NCBI GenBank assembly: GCA_900769405.1
Contig: CAAGGL010000031.1
Location: forward strand, 1 to 64,000
DNA from: an uncultured Alistipes sp.
Lineage (GTDB): Bacteria; Bacteroidota; Bacteroidia; Bacteroidales; Rikenellaceae
DNA length: 64,000 bases
Direction: 5' to 3'
Numbering within the stretch: position 1 is the first letter of the stretch; the number at the start of each line of letters is the position of its first letter. The notes under the pieces were generated by a model. The model was not told where the DNA came from. It searched no databases and saw nothing but the letters and a program-made list of their open reading frames with translations. Of this stretch, positions 16,380 through 25,782 are shown piece by piece. The position numbers and the translations under genes were made by a program.

Positions 16380-17276
16380 ATGAAACGAACAATAAAATTC
16401 GGATTTGTAATGTGTGCGGTTGCTATGCTCGGTTGGGCATGTACTCCCATCGAGGACCAGGAACTGCGCGACAAATATGTGACCAATGCAGGTGACCCTA
16501 TTACGGTTGCTGAGTTGGACGCAGCACTCGAAGTATCGCAGCCCTATCCTAATACTGAGACTGCGATTGAGGGTGACCAGTATGTCCACTTGAAGAACAA
16601 GCGCCCCGAGATCGGTGGTACTTGGCACGTGGGTAGCAAGAGCTATTTGACCGACGATCAGATCATCGTTGTTGAGGCAAATGGTGTTTATGATGTTTAT
16701 TACTCGGCTGTATCGAATGGTAAGATCGTTAACTCGACTCCGATTCAGATTACCGTAACCAACGTATTCGATCCTTGGATGGGCTACTTGACCAGCGCTA
16801 AGGATAAGGCTGATATGTCGGCTACTAAGGAGTGGGGTTTCCGTACCGATCTGTCGGCAGTCTGCGATATGTGTGCTCACGGTTGGTGGAAGTATGCTTC
16901 GGCAGGTTATACTCCTGAGTCGTTCTCGGGTACCACTTGGTGGGGTAATGTTGATTTCGCAACTGCTGGCGATCAGAGAATGGTATTCGCAGTTGACGGC
17001 AACAAACTGACCACCTTCGACGCTACTGGTGCACAGATGGGCGAGGGTAAGTTCGAGTTCACTCACGACCAGCCCGAGGATGCTGTAATGGGTCTGCTCA
17101 AGACTACTACTCCCATTATCGGTAGCGAGTTCGACGACAATGGTCAGGGTGACAACAACACGTTCTACATCTTGACTCTTACCGAGAAGTATATGACTCT
17201 CTATCAGTGGGAATCGACTACTCCTGGTGGTGACTGGGGCGATTGCTCGTGGCGAGTTGTTTACGAGGCTAAGTAA
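16380..17276 (+). CDS. surface lipoprotein of the SusCD locus (SusE position)
   Basis: 298 residues with a lipobox (AMLGWAC near residue 20), so lipid-anchored and likely surface-exposed. An Ig-like strand-rich region (about 60-125, TWHVGSKSYL to ITVTNVFD) is followed by a C-terminal beta-sandwich-like part with many aromatic residues (WWKYAS, TTWWGN), as in glycan-binding SusE/F-position lipoproteins. The family name is uncertain. It is third in the susC-susD operon and ends before a strong terminator at 17338. Confidence 0.75.
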   Translation: MKRTIKFGFVMCAVAMLGWACTPIEDQELRDKYVTNAGDPITVAELDAALEVSQPYPNTETAIEGDQYVHLKNKRPEIGGTWHVGSKSYLTDDQIIVVEANGVYDVYYSAVSNGKIVNSTPIQITVTNVFDPWMGYLTSAKDKADMSATKEWGFRTDLSAVCDMCAHGWWKYASAGYTPESFSGTTWWGNVDFATAGDQRMVFAVDGNKLTTFDATGAQMGEGKFEFTHDQPEDAVMGLLKTTTPIIGSEFDDNGQGDNNTFYILTLTEKYMTLYQWESTTPGGDWGDCSWRVVYEAK

Positions 17277-17337
17277 GCTGCTCTAAGAAACTAAAAAGAT
17301 TGTCCTCTCTGGCAATCCAATAGTCCTTTTCAGAGAG

Positions 17338-17380
17338 TGGGGGGTACAATTTAGGGTTTGTGCCCCCCATTTTTATTTTT
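17338..17380 (+). terminator. terminator of the susCD operon
   Basis: A 12-bp stem (17338-17349 with 17358-17369, arm GGGGGG) is followed by ATTTTTATTTTTTTT. It separates the susCD transcript from the next operon. Confidence 0.85.
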
Positions 17381-17414
17381 TTTGGATAAATGTCGGTTTT
17401 CGCCACGGCGAAGA

Positions 17415-17446
17415 TTTGGCATTTATTCTTTTTTTGTCTATTTTTG
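17415..17446 (+). promoter_or_regulatory. promoter of the DUF4369-DUF6057-CxxCH operon
   Basis: TTTG (17415-17418), a 20-nt spacer and TATTTTTG (17439-17446) are a full Bacteroidetes match, 22 nt before ATG 17469. Confidence 0.8.
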
Positions 17447-17468
17447 TAAATTAAGAAAAATTCTCAAA

Positions 17469-18101
17469 ATGGCACGAAAAGTCTTCTATATCCTGCTTGT
17501 ATTGCTCTGCGCAGTCGGTTGTAAACCCTCGGCTACAATGGTTATTCGCGGCACGGCTCCCGCCGAATGCGAAGGTCTGAACGTCTATCTGGTGCCCCAG
17601 CCATTCCCGAAGGCCGAAGAGGTCGATTCGACGGTCATTCGTGATGGTCGCTTCGAGTTCAAGGTCGATGCGTCGCAGGTTCGAATGTGCGATATCACGA
17701 TCTCGCGCAAGAGCAAGGTGCCCTTCCAGCGTCTGTTGGTGGTAGTCGAGCAGGGCGAGTTGGAGGCCGTTATTGGCGAGGTAAGCAGCAGCCGAGGTAC
17801 TCCGCTGAACGACACGCTTAACCAGTGGAAGCAGGTGATGAGTGATGCGGGTAATCGTGCGGAGGTGCTGCGACAGATGATCGCCTTGCAGAGTGATGCG
17901 GCGGTGGTCGATTCGCTCAAAGCAGAGATGGCGCAGACCTATGCCGAGACAGAGCGCCGTACGGTCGAGATCATCGAGAATAACCTGAACCCGATGGGCG
18001 GTTTCCTCTATATGGTTGCAGGTCGCAATATCGATAGTGTGTCGCGTCAGCGTCTGATCGATCTCGGTATCGAGAAGTGGAAACCCCAACGCGAAAAATA
18101 G
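17469..18101 (+). CDS. DUF4369-type lipoprotein
   Basis: 210 residues starting at ATG 17469; earlier in-frame codons fall inside the promoter and terminator. Lipobox CAVGC lies near residue 18. Residues about 22-120 match the DUF4369 fold (VIRGTAPAECEGLNVYL, DSTVIRDGRFEFKV), usually found in front of a TlpA/AhpC-type thioredoxin domain; here that redox domain is missing and a helical tail follows. It is first gene of the 17469-24461 operon. Its role is unknown; it might be a stand-alone surface or periplasmic binder. Confidence 0.75.
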   Translation: MARKVFYILLVLLCAVGCKPSATMVIRGTAPAECEGLNVYLVPQPFPKAEEVDSTVIRDGRFEFKVDASQVRMCDITISRKSKVPFQRLLVVVEQGELEAVIGEVSSSRGTPLNDTLNQWKQVMSDAGNRAEVLRQMIALQSDAAVVDSLKAEMAQTYAETERRTVEIIENNLNPMGGFLYMVAGRNIDSVSRQRLIDLGIEKWKPQREK

Positions 18102-18107
18102 TGCCCT

Positions 18108-19835
18108 ATGAAGACCAACCGAACCAAACAGCAACTCTGGTTGCAAGTGATGATAGTGGCGGTGGCGATGACTGCCGGCTGGTGTTGGTTTGCTTTTGGC
18201 GTGCCCTATACGCTCTACACCAAGGAGCAGTTGGTGCTGTTTGTGGCCGATTGGGCGGCCGTGGCTGAATATCTTGCACGTCCTGCGATCCTGTCGTCGA
18301 TCGTGGGCGACTATCTTACCCAATTCTATCTGATTATGGGCGGAGCCGCAACGATTCTGACGCTGAGCCTGCTGTTGCTCTGGTGGGGCACGCGAACGGC
18401 GTTGAGGAGATTTGGCGCAGGGGCGTTGAGCGCAACCGCGTGGGCGCTACTGCCCGTAGCGGCGGAGGTGGCGCTGAATTGCCATATTGAGTATCCGCTG
18501 TCGATGACCATTGCGGCCGTGGTGGTTGTGTGGTCGTTTGTGGCTTGGACAAAGGTGCGCGAGGGCGCATCGAAATATATCGTTGCCGCGCTGTCGATCG
18601 TGGCGCTCTATTGGCTCGTGGGTGCGCACACGGCGATCTTTGTGCTGGGTGTCGCAGCGTGGGCGTGGAGAGAGGGTCGCTGCGTGTGGAGCGTGGCGAT
18701 GCCGGTGGTAGCGGCAGGAGCGGTGGCGCTTTGGGGCGAGTTGCTCTATCTGCCGTTGAGCCAAACGTTTTGTTATCCGTTGATTGAGAATTATATGTTG
18801 CAACATTGCTGCGTCTTCCTGATTACGGAGGCGGCATTTGTTGTGGCCCTGGTTGGTGCGCAAACTCGCGCGTGGCTGGGCGTGTTGGTGACGACGCTTA
18901 TGGCGGTGGTCGGCGTGGTGACGATTGCTGATCGTACCCAAGAGTATTGGTTAGGTATGTCGTGCGAGGCCTATTTCAATCGCTATGACCGCATTTTGGA
19001 GCGCGCCGAGGCTAATTGGGAGCACCAGAGTTACGTTGCGTCGTACTACACCAATTTGGCGTTGGCTCAGCGCAACGAGTTGGGCGAGCACCTAACTGAA
19101 TACTACCAGCCCTCGACCTACGGATTGATGCTCGATGTTGATGAGAAAGCTGGCTATTGCTATGCAATGGCGGCGGCCGATGCGACGGCAGCAATTGGCG
19201 ATATGGCTGAGGCTCAGCGCGCGATATTGTTGGCGATGACCTTCACGCCGCATCAGCGATCGTCGCGCGTGGCGAAGAAGATCGTCGAGATCGCAATGGT
19301 GGTTGGTGATCGCGAGTTGGCTGAGAAGTTTTTGTGGCAGTTGGAGCGCACGGCACTGCATAAGTCGTGGGCGGCTAAGCGCCGCGAGGTGTTGGCAACG
19401 GGTAGCACGGTGATCGACGTGGAGCGCGCGAAGTTGGTTTCGGGCGATGGTTTTGTCGGTGCAAACGATTGGTATCCTGCGCTGTATGCTCTGGTTGAGG
19501 CCAATGGCGCAAACCGTATGGCGGTGGAATATCTGCTGTCGATGCACCTGCTGCGCAAGGATCGCGAGCGATTTGTGGTCGATTACGAACGATATTTCTA
19601 TCCCTATTGGGGCGCAATGCCGCCGAAGATCTATCAGCAGGCGCTGATGATAGCCTTCAAGGACGAGAGCGAGCTGGTGGCGGCAATCGATCGATATCAT
19701 ATCTCGCCCGAGGTGCAGCGCGAGTGCATCGAGTATTCGCGTATCTATGTCGCCGAGCAGGGTCGCGGTGAGGCTTTGCAGGAGCGCTTCGGTCGAACAT
19801 ATTGGTTTTATTGCAATTATGCACAGATGATGTAG
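18108..19835 (+). CDS. DUF6057-like multi-pass membrane protein, copy 1
   Basis: 575 residues. The first half (about 10-285) has roughly eight to ten hydrophobic helices. The second half is soluble, helical and TPR-like, ending SYWFY-type (FGRTYWFYCNYAQMM). The pattern fits the DUF6057 family of Bacteroidetes, whose role is unknown. It begins 6 nt after the DUF4369 gene and is 1 nt from the CxxCH lipoprotein gene. The same two-gene unit is repeated immediately downstream (21303-24461), and both DUF6057 copies end with the same RxYWFYxN signature. Confidence 0.8.
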   Translation: MKTNRTKQQLWLQVMIVAVAMTAGWCWFAFGVPYTLYTKEQLVLFVADWAAVAEYLARPAILSSIVGDYLTQFYLIMGGAATILTLSLLLLWWGTRTALRRFGAGALSATAWALLPVAAEVALNCHIEYPLSMTIAAVVVVWSFVAWTKVREGASKYIVAALSIVALYWLVGAHTAIFVLGVAAWAWREGRCVWSVAMPVVAAGAVALWGELLYLPLSQTFCYPLIENYMLQHCCVFLITEAAFVVALVGAQTRAWLGVLVTTLMAVVGVVTIADRTQEYWLGMSCEAYFNRYDRILERAEANWEHQSYVASYYTNLALAQRNELGEHLTEYYQPSTYGLMLDVDEKAGYCYAMAAADATAAIGDMAEAQRAILLAMTFTPHQRSSRVAKKIVEIAMVVGDRELAEKFLWQLERTALHKSWAAKRREVLATGSTVIDVERAKLVSGDGFVGANDWYPALYALVEANGANRMAVEYLLSMHLLRKDRERFVVDYERYFYPYWGAMPPKIYQQALMIAFKDESELVAAIDRYHISPEVQRECIEYSRIYVAEQGRGEALQERFGRTYWFYCNYAQMM

Positions 19836-19836
19836 T

Positions 19837-21300
19837 ATGAGAAGAATTTTCGATATATTGCTGTTGGCGCTGTTGATGGTCGCTTGTGGGCGCGAATCGA
19901 CGATTAGTTATAGTCAGTTCTCGGCACAACCGCCGATGTTCCCCAACTATGCCGACATTACGATCCCCTGCAACATCGCACCGCTCAACTTCGAGATCGA
20001 CTCGGTGGAGCGTATCGAGGTGCTGGTCAAGGGCGATCAGGATTGGACGTTCGAGAGTCGAGGCACCACGATGCGTTTCAACGAACGTAAGTGGCGCCAG
20101 ATGCTGAGTGCCGAGTGCGGTAATGAGCTGCTGGTGCACGTGACGACTCTTCGCGATAACGAGCATTGCGGTTGGAGCAGTTTTACTTGGACCGTATCGG
20201 AGGATAAGATCGATACATATCTGAGCTATCGCCTGATCGAACCCGCATACGAGGTCTGGAACGAGTTGCAGATTGTCGAGCGCAATGTCGAGAATTTCGA
20301 CGAGCGCCTGCTGGGTGATAACATCACGACCGACGGCTCGTGTATGAACTGCCACACGTCGAATCGCGCTGTGCAGCCTGCCAACTTTATGCACGTGCGC
20401 GGTAAGCGCGGCGGCACGATCTACTCGGCGAACGGCGAGGTGCGCAAGATCAATACGGCAACACCTCATACGTCGGGTAGTGCGGTCTATGGCGAGATCG
20501 AGCGCGGTGGTCGCTACGGTATCTTCACAACGGCCGACATCGTGCCGATTCTGCACCTTGACGCGAGCGAGCGTATGGAGGTCTATGATCGTTCGAGCGA
20601 CCTGATTGTGATCGATTTCGAGGCAGGAACGGTGAGCGACAACGAGGCAATTCGTGGTGTAGAGTATCAGGAGACCTTCCCCGCATTTGCGGCTGACGGT
20701 CGCACGGTCTATTTCTGTCGTGCCAAGAGCCGTCCCCAACCCGATAGTACTTACCAGATGATGTATAGCTTGTGCGCTATCGACTTCGATCCTCAGACGG
20801 GTCGTCTGGGCAAGGAGGTGCGCACGGTGATCGACGCCGAGAGTGTGGGTCGCTCGTTCAGCTTTCCGAAATGCTCGCCCGATGGTCGTTGGTTGATGGT
20901 GACGGTGTCGGATTATGGCACATTCCCGATCTGGCATAGCGAAACCGATCTGTGGCTGGTCGATTTGCAGAGTGGCGAGATCGACACGTTGGCGGCGGTC
21001 AATGGCCGCTACTCGGATTCGTATCATTCGTGGAGTTCGACCTCGCGCTGGGTGGTGTTCGCATCGAAACGCGCCGATCGAGTGTATGGTCGCCCCTATA
21101 TTGCGCACGTCGATTCGCTGGGTCAGGTGAGCAATCCGTTCGTGCTGCCGCAGCGTGATCCGTCGCGCTATCGAACGATGTTGAAGTCGATGAATATACC
21201 CGAACTCTACCCACAGGCGGAGAGCTACGATGCGCGCGCGTTGCGTAAGGTCTATTTCGATGAGGAGGCAGAAACGTTTGAGTATAAAGAAAATAACTAA
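19837..21300 (+). CDS. TolB-like (PD40) beta-propeller lipoprotein with CxxCH motif, copy 1
   Basis: 487 residues; lipobox LMVAC near residue 17. Residues 169-173 are C-M-N-C-H, the c-type haem attachment pattern. Further on are WD40/PD40-like blades (FPAFAADGRTVYFCRA, FPKCSPDGRWLMVT, SYHSWSSTSRWVVFASKR). Exported location and CxxCH make covalent haem plausible, but no other cytochrome fold is evident; a metal or redox site is an alternative. It is paired with the DUF6057 gene 1 nt upstream and duplicated at 23031. Function unknown. Confidence 0.82.
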   Translation: MRRIFDILLLALLMVACGRESTISYSQFSAQPPMFPNYADITIPCNIAPLNFEIDSVERIEVLVKGDQDWTFESRGTTMRFNERKWRQMLSAECGNELLVHVTTLRDNEHCGWSSFTWTVSEDKIDTYLSYRLIEPAYEVWNELQIVERNVENFDERLLGDNITTDGSCMNCHTSNRAVQPANFMHVRGKRGGTIYSANGEVRKINTATPHTSGSAVYGEIERGGRYGIFTTADIVPILHLDASERMEVYDRSSDLIVIDFEAGTVSDNEAIRGVEYQETFPAFAADGRTVYFCRAKSRPQPDSTYQMMYSLCAIDFDPQTGRLGKEVRTVIDAESVGRSFSFPKCSPDGRWLMVTVSDYGTFPIWHSETDLWLVDLQSGEIDTLAAVNGRYSDSYHSWSSTSRWVVFASKRADRVYGRPYIAHVDSLGQVSNPFVLPQRDPSRYRTMLKSMNIPELYPQAESYDARALRKVYFDEEAETFEYKENN

Positions 21301-21302
21301 AT

Positions 21303-23024
21303 ATGAAACAATTTGAGAAGTATGCACGATTAGCGATGCCGGCGTTGTTGGCAGTTGCGGCGTGGCTCTTTTTCGGAGTCTTCTATCGCTGGCACCTGCT
21401 CTACTTCGAGGGTAATCAGCTCTTTTTCTGGACGGCGGACTACGCACGCGAAACAATCGGTCGTTTGGGCGGTCTGGGCGAGTATGTGACACGCTTTTTG
21501 GTGCAGTTCTATCATCTGCCGTTGTTGGGCGGTGCGATCGTGGCGCTGCTGCTTGTGGCTCTGCAACAGGGTATGCAACGCGTGACTCAGCGCGCGACGT
21601 CGAGCAATGCACTGTGGCCGCTGAGCTATGTGCCGTCGATCTACTATTGGGCACTGCTCTGCGACGAGGATTTTACGCCGGTGGGTCTGCTGGCAATGGT
21701 GGCGGCGGTTTGGGTCGCTGTCGGCCTTGCACGCTTTAATAACGGCTGGTTGCGCTCGGTGACGACGCTCGTAGGCTTGGTGGCGTTGTGGCTGGCTGTC
21801 GGCGGTGCAGCGGTGGTTGCGCTGGTGGCGGTTGTGGCTATCGAGTTGGCCGCAAAGCGCGATTGGCGAGTGCTGACGGGTGCGGCAATCGCTGCTGTGA
21901 CGGTGGCTGTGGTATGGTATATCCATCCGTGGCATTTGAGTAACCTGCTGATGGTTACGGGCGGAACCTATTTCCGTCATTTGGATGTTGCGGTCGATGT
22001 CTTCTATACATTGTGGGCAACGACGGCGGTTGCGATCATTGTGCCGATCGTTGCGGCTCGATTCGCTCGCGAGTGGGTCAATGCGGTTGCGCTTGTGGCG
22101 GTTATCGGCGCGGCGGTGGCAACCCTGCCCAAGCACTACGACGCCAATAGCGAAGATACGATGGCTTACTACTGCCTGACGCGCAATGGTCGCTGGAACG
22201 ATGTGATTGATCGTGCTGCCAAGCACGACCCGCAGACACGTCCTGCGATGATCTGCCTCAATCTGTCGTTGGTGATGACGGGGCAGTCGGGCGAGCGTCT
22301 GTTCGATTTTCCGCAATATGGTCCTGCGGGTCTGTTTATGACCTACGAGGAGGATCTGATCTTCTGTGGCGAGGTGCTGTTCAATCTGGGCTTTATCAAC
22401 GAGTCGCAGCGCTATGCTTACGAGATGATGGTGACCTATTCGTATCTCCAACGCTCGGCATTCACGGTGAAACGTCTGGCCGAGACCAATATGATCGCAG
22501 GTCGTGACGAGGTGGCGCGCAAGTACCTCAATGCACTGAAACATACGCTGTTCTATCGTTCGTGGGCAGAGAATCTGCTCGAATTGATGGATACGCCGAA
22601 GGCTATCGACGAGCACCGTCTGTATGGTAAACTGCGTCGCAATCAGCCCGTTGAGAACTTCGCGTTCTTTGCGAATCAGTTCGATAAGATGCTCGAAGTG
22701 ATGGTCGAGCAACGTCCCAACAACCGCGAGGCTTACGAATATCTGATGGCGTTCTACCTGCTCTATAAGAATGTCGATGCCTTTGCCGAGCACCTGATTA
22801 TCCCTGCGAAGGGCTTGCCGCGCGCTTATGAGGAGGCCTTTGCGATGGTGTGCCGCATCAATCGTATCAATCCCGCGACGCTGCCCTCGAATATCAATCG
22901 CGCGACCTTCGAGCGTTTGGAGCGCTACATCCGTGCCTACGATATGTCGGGCAACAATCCCGAGGTGATGAACAAGGATTGGGGTCGCTCGTATTGGTTC
23001 TATACTAACTTTATCCGATTCTAA
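21303..23024 (+). CDS. DUF6057-like multi-pass membrane protein, copy 2
   Basis: 573 residues, similar in length and layout to the gene at 18108: membrane half (about 10-280, including LFFGVFYRWHLLYFEGNQLFFW), then a helical soluble half (YEEDLIFCGEVLFNLGFIN) and the end RSYWFYTNFIRF. The intergenic gap is 2 nt on the left and 6 nt on the right, so translation is probably coupled. Divergence between copies is clear at the amino-acid level, so the duplication is not recent. Confidence 0.8.
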   Translation: MKQFEKYARLAMPALLAVAAWLFFGVFYRWHLLYFEGNQLFFWTADYARETIGRLGGLGEYVTRFLVQFYHLPLLGGAIVALLLVALQQGMQRVTQRATSSNALWPLSYVPSIYYWALLCDEDFTPVGLLAMVAAVWVAVGLARFNNGWLRSVTTLVGLVALWLAVGGAAVVALVAVVAIELAAKRDWRVLTGAAIAAVTVAVVWYIHPWHLSNLLMVTGGTYFRHLDVAVDVFYTLWATTAVAIIVPIVAARFAREWVNAVALVAVIGAAVATLPKHYDANSEDTMAYYCLTRNGRWNDVIDRAAKHDPQTRPAMICLNLSLVMTGQSGERLFDFPQYGPAGLFMTYEEDLIFCGEVLFNLGFINESQRYAYEMMVTYSYLQRSAFTVKRLAETNMIAGRDEVARKYLNALKHTLFYRSWAENLLELMDTPKAIDEHRLYGKLRRNQPVENFAFFANQFDKMLEVMVEQRPNNREAYEYLMAFYLLYKNVDAFAEHLIIPAKGLPRAYEEAFAMVCRINRINPATLPSNINRATFERLERYIRAYDMSGNNPEVMNKDWGRSYWFYTNFIRF

Positions 23025-23030
23025 ACTACT

Positions 23031-24461
23031 ATGCGTAAATCATTCATTATAATAGCTTTAACGGTTGCGCTGGCGGCCTGCACAAGTGCCGAGAAGCGTA
23101 CCAGCGACCAGCTGCCGCCAATCTTCCCCGACTATGCGGGAGTGACGGTGCCGGTCAATATCGCGCCGCTGAATTTCGACGTTACGGAGCCTGCACAGCG
23201 TGTCGAGGCGACGATCAGCAACGGCTCGGAGCAGATCGAGGTGAAGGGTCGCTCGGGTGTGAGCATCTCGCCCCGCAAGTGGAGCGCACTGCTGGCCGAG
23301 GCCGAGCGATTGACGGTTACGGTGGCAGTGACGACCGATAAGGTGCGCACCGAGTATGCACCGTTCGAGATCGAGGTGAGCCGCGACAGTATCGACTATG
23401 GTCTGTGTTACCGCCGTATCGACCCCGGTTACGAATATTATGCCCGTATGGGTCTGTACTACTACGACTTAGGCGCTAATGAGGAGCATATCCTGATCGA
23501 GAATACTCTGCTGGGTAGTTCGTGTGTCAATTGCCACTCGTTTGCCAAGACCAGCCCCTCGCGAATGATGTTCCACATTCGCGGTAAGGGTGGCGGTACG
23601 TTGTTGCACCTCGATGGTCAGAATGCTCTGCTCAACACGAAGACCGACGCGACGAAGGTGTCGTGCGTCTATCCCTCGTGGCATCCCGACGGTCGCTATA
23701 TCGCCTATTCGATCAACGACATCAAGCAGACGTTCCACAACGAGCCGTCGCAGATCCTCGATGTCTATGACTATTGGTCTGATGTGGTGATCTACGATAC
23801 CGAGACGGGCAAGTTGAACACCTATCCCATTTTGTCCGATACGGCTCGTTTTGAGACCTTCCCCTCGTTCTCGGCCGATGGTCGCACGCTGTATTTCTGC
23901 TCGGCAGACCCCAAGGCGGCCGAGATATTGCCCGAGGTGCGATACGAATTGTGCAGCGTGGCGTTCGATCCCGCGACGGGCGAGGTGGGCGATGAGATTA
24001 CGACCGTTTGGGACGGCGATGGCGCAAGTCTGCTCTTCCCGCGCGCGTCGTATGATGGTCGCTATGTGATGGTTACGCGCTCGGCATACGGCACCTTCCC
24101 CATCTGGCACAAGGACGCCGATCTGTGGCTGATCGACCTGCGTACGGGCGAACACCGCGCGCTCGACGAACTGAATAGCGACAATACCGAGAGCTACCAC
24201 TCGTGGAGCTCGACCTCGCGCTGGGTGGTCTTCTCGTCGCGTAGAATTGACGGTCTGCACACACGTCCGTATATTGCTCACGTTGATGATGAGGGGCGCT
24301 TCTCGAAGCCCTTCTTGTTGCCTCACGATCGTCCGCTCGAATGGTACGACGGATTGATGCAGTCGTATAATATCCCCGAATTTATTTCGGGTCCGATCGA
24401 GATCTCGCCCTCGGATATTTTGCAGGCCGAGGCGGGTGCGGTCGAACTGAATGCACGATAA
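23031..24461 (+). CDS. TolB-like (PD40) beta-propeller lipoprotein with CxxCH motif, copy 2
   Basis: 476 residues; lipobox VALAAC near residue 16; C-V-N-C-H at residues 165-169, at the same place as in copy 1. Shared segments with copy 1 are FPDYAGVTVPVNIAPLNF, the FPSFSADGRTLYFCSA blade and SYHSWSSTSRWVVFSSRR. This copy keeps an extra blade (YPSWHPDGRYIAYSIND) that is weak in copy 1. It is last gene of the operon from 17469; the GH18 gene starts 46 nt later. Function unknown; conservation of the CxxCH in both copies argues that it matters. Confidence 0.82.
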   Translation: MRKSFIIIALTVALAACTSAEKRTSDQLPPIFPDYAGVTVPVNIAPLNFDVTEPAQRVEATISNGSEQIEVKGRSGVSISPRKWSALLAEAERLTVTVAVTTDKVRTEYAPFEIEVSRDSIDYGLCYRRIDPGYEYYARMGLYYYDLGANEEHILIENTLLGSSCVNCHSFAKTSPSRMMFHIRGKGGGTLLHLDGQNALLNTKTDATKVSCVYPSWHPDGRYIAYSINDIKQTFHNEPSQILDVYDYWSDVVIYDTETGKLNTYPILSDTARFETFPSFSADGRTLYFCSADPKAAEILPEVRYELCSVAFDPATGEVGDEITTVWDGDGASLLFPRASYDGRYVMVTRSAYGTFPIWHKDADLWLIDLRTGEHRALDELNSDNTESYHSWSSTSRWVVFSSRRIDGLHTRPYIAHVDDEGRFSKPFLLPHDRPLEWYDGLMQSYNIPEFISGPIEISPSDILQAEAGAVELNAR

Positions 24462-24507
24462 AACACAACAACACATCTATAACAACACTAACACACAAAC
24501 GTTTCGT

Positions 24508-25635
24508 ATGAAAAGACTATTTACTTTGATGGCAATGCTGGCGGCATTGGCATTTGTAGGTTGCTCGGAGGATCCTTATCAGAAGGGACAGACGAGTGGT
24601 GGTTTGGAAGAGGAGGCGGAAGAACTGTTGCCGGCTAAGTCTGGTCGCGTGGTGATTGCCTACGTAACCTATTATGGCAAGACGATTCCCGATCCTACGC
24701 TGATGACTAACATCAACTACGCTTTTGCGGAGTTGTATGTTAAGGACGGAGTTTATCAGGGCTTCAAGTTGCAGGGCAACGAGGAGCGTTTCCGCCAGGT
24801 GGTGGCACTGAAAAAGAAGAACCCGAACTTGAAGATCTCGTTGTCGTTCTCGCATACGGTGTCGAACTCGGACAATAGTCAGGGCGGCGGTTTCTCGGCT
24901 ATGGCTAAGTCGGACACCTATCGTAAGGCATTCGCAAAGGACTGCCGCGACTTCTGCTCGAAGTGGGGTATCGACGGTATCGATATCGATTGGGAGTTCC
25001 CCGGTCTGTCGTGGAGCGGTCACGCTTGCGATCCTTCGGTCGATGTTGAGAACCACGTACTGCTGATGAAGCAGCTGCGCGAGACGCTCGGCACACGCTA
25101 TATGCTGACCTACGCGGGTTATGCTAAGGACGTAGTTGAGTCGAGCAGCGGTCGCAAGTATATCGACATTGCGGCGGTTGATCCTTACGTTGATTTCGTG
25201 AATATTATGACCTACGACCTTGATGCGGCGCCCAACCACCAGTCGGCACTGCGCGACAAGAGTGCATACTACGACTGCGAGCGCGCTATCAAGTCATATA
25301 CCGACGCGGGTGTTTCGCCTTCGAAGATGGTGCTTGGTATTCCGTTCTATGGTCGTCACTCGTTCGATGTGTCGCCCACCGCGATCGACTACAATAAGAT
25401 CATTCTGCTCGACAAGAGTATCTATAAGATCGACAATTGGGATAACGACGCATCGGTTCCTTACGTAACCGAGAATGGCAAGTACTATTGCGGTTACGAC
25501 AACCCGAAGAGTATCGCGATCAAGGGCGATTGGATTCGCAGCTTGGGCTTGAAGGGTATGATGTATTGGGACTACAATGCCGACGATAGCCAGCATACGT
25601 TGTGCAAGGCTGTATGGCAGGCAACGATGAAGTAG
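24508..25635 (+). CDS. GH18 family glycoside hydrolase lipoprotein
   Basis: 375 residues starting at ATG 24508, which opens a lipoprotein signal (AALAFVGC, Cys 19). The TIM-barrel of GH18 follows: strand start VVIAYVTYYG, NINYAFAEL, KISLSFSH, and the catalytic signature DGIDIDWE (D156, D159, D161, E163 as acid), then MTYDLD and a final MMYWDYNAD. It cleaves beta-1,4 GlcNAc linkages (chitin-type or the chitobiose core of N-glycans); which is not decidable. It is surface or periplasmic, acting on ligand handled by SusCD upstream. The catalytic motif is intact, unlike its downstream paralogue. Confidence 0.9.
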   Translation: MKRLFTLMAMLAALAFVGCSEDPYQKGQTSGGLEEEAEELLPAKSGRVVIAYVTYYGKTIPDPTLMTNINYAFAELYVKDGVYQGFKLQGNEERFRQVVALKKKNPNLKISLSFSHTVSNSDNSQGGGFSAMAKSDTYRKAFAKDCRDFCSKWGIDGIDIDWEFPGLSWSGHACDPSVDVENHVLLMKQLRETLGTRYMLTYAGYAKDVVESSSGRKYIDIAAVDPYVDFVNIMTYDLDAAPNHQSALRDKSAYYDCERAIKSYTDAGVSPSKMVLGIPFYGRHSFDVSPTAIDYNKIILLDKSIYKIDNWDNDASVPYVTENGKYYCGYDNPKSIAIKGDWIRSLGLKGMMYWDYNADDSQHTLCKAVWQATMK

Positions 25636-25667
25636 TCGCACGAGGGTAGAGTCCCCGAACAAACGAT

Positions 25668-25710
25668 AAGAGTGGCGGTCCAAATGTCGGATCGGCCACT
25701 CTTTTTTTGC
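25668..25710 (+). terminator. terminator between the two GH18 genes
   Basis: A stem AAGAGTGGC (25668-25676) with GCCACTCTT (25695-25703) is followed by a T run. Confidence 0.75.
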
Positions 25711-25782
25711 GCTAAATTTTGGTAAATAGCCGAAAAGTATTAATTTTACACGTTTTAACAAGATAAAAGAGCTACTGACTTT

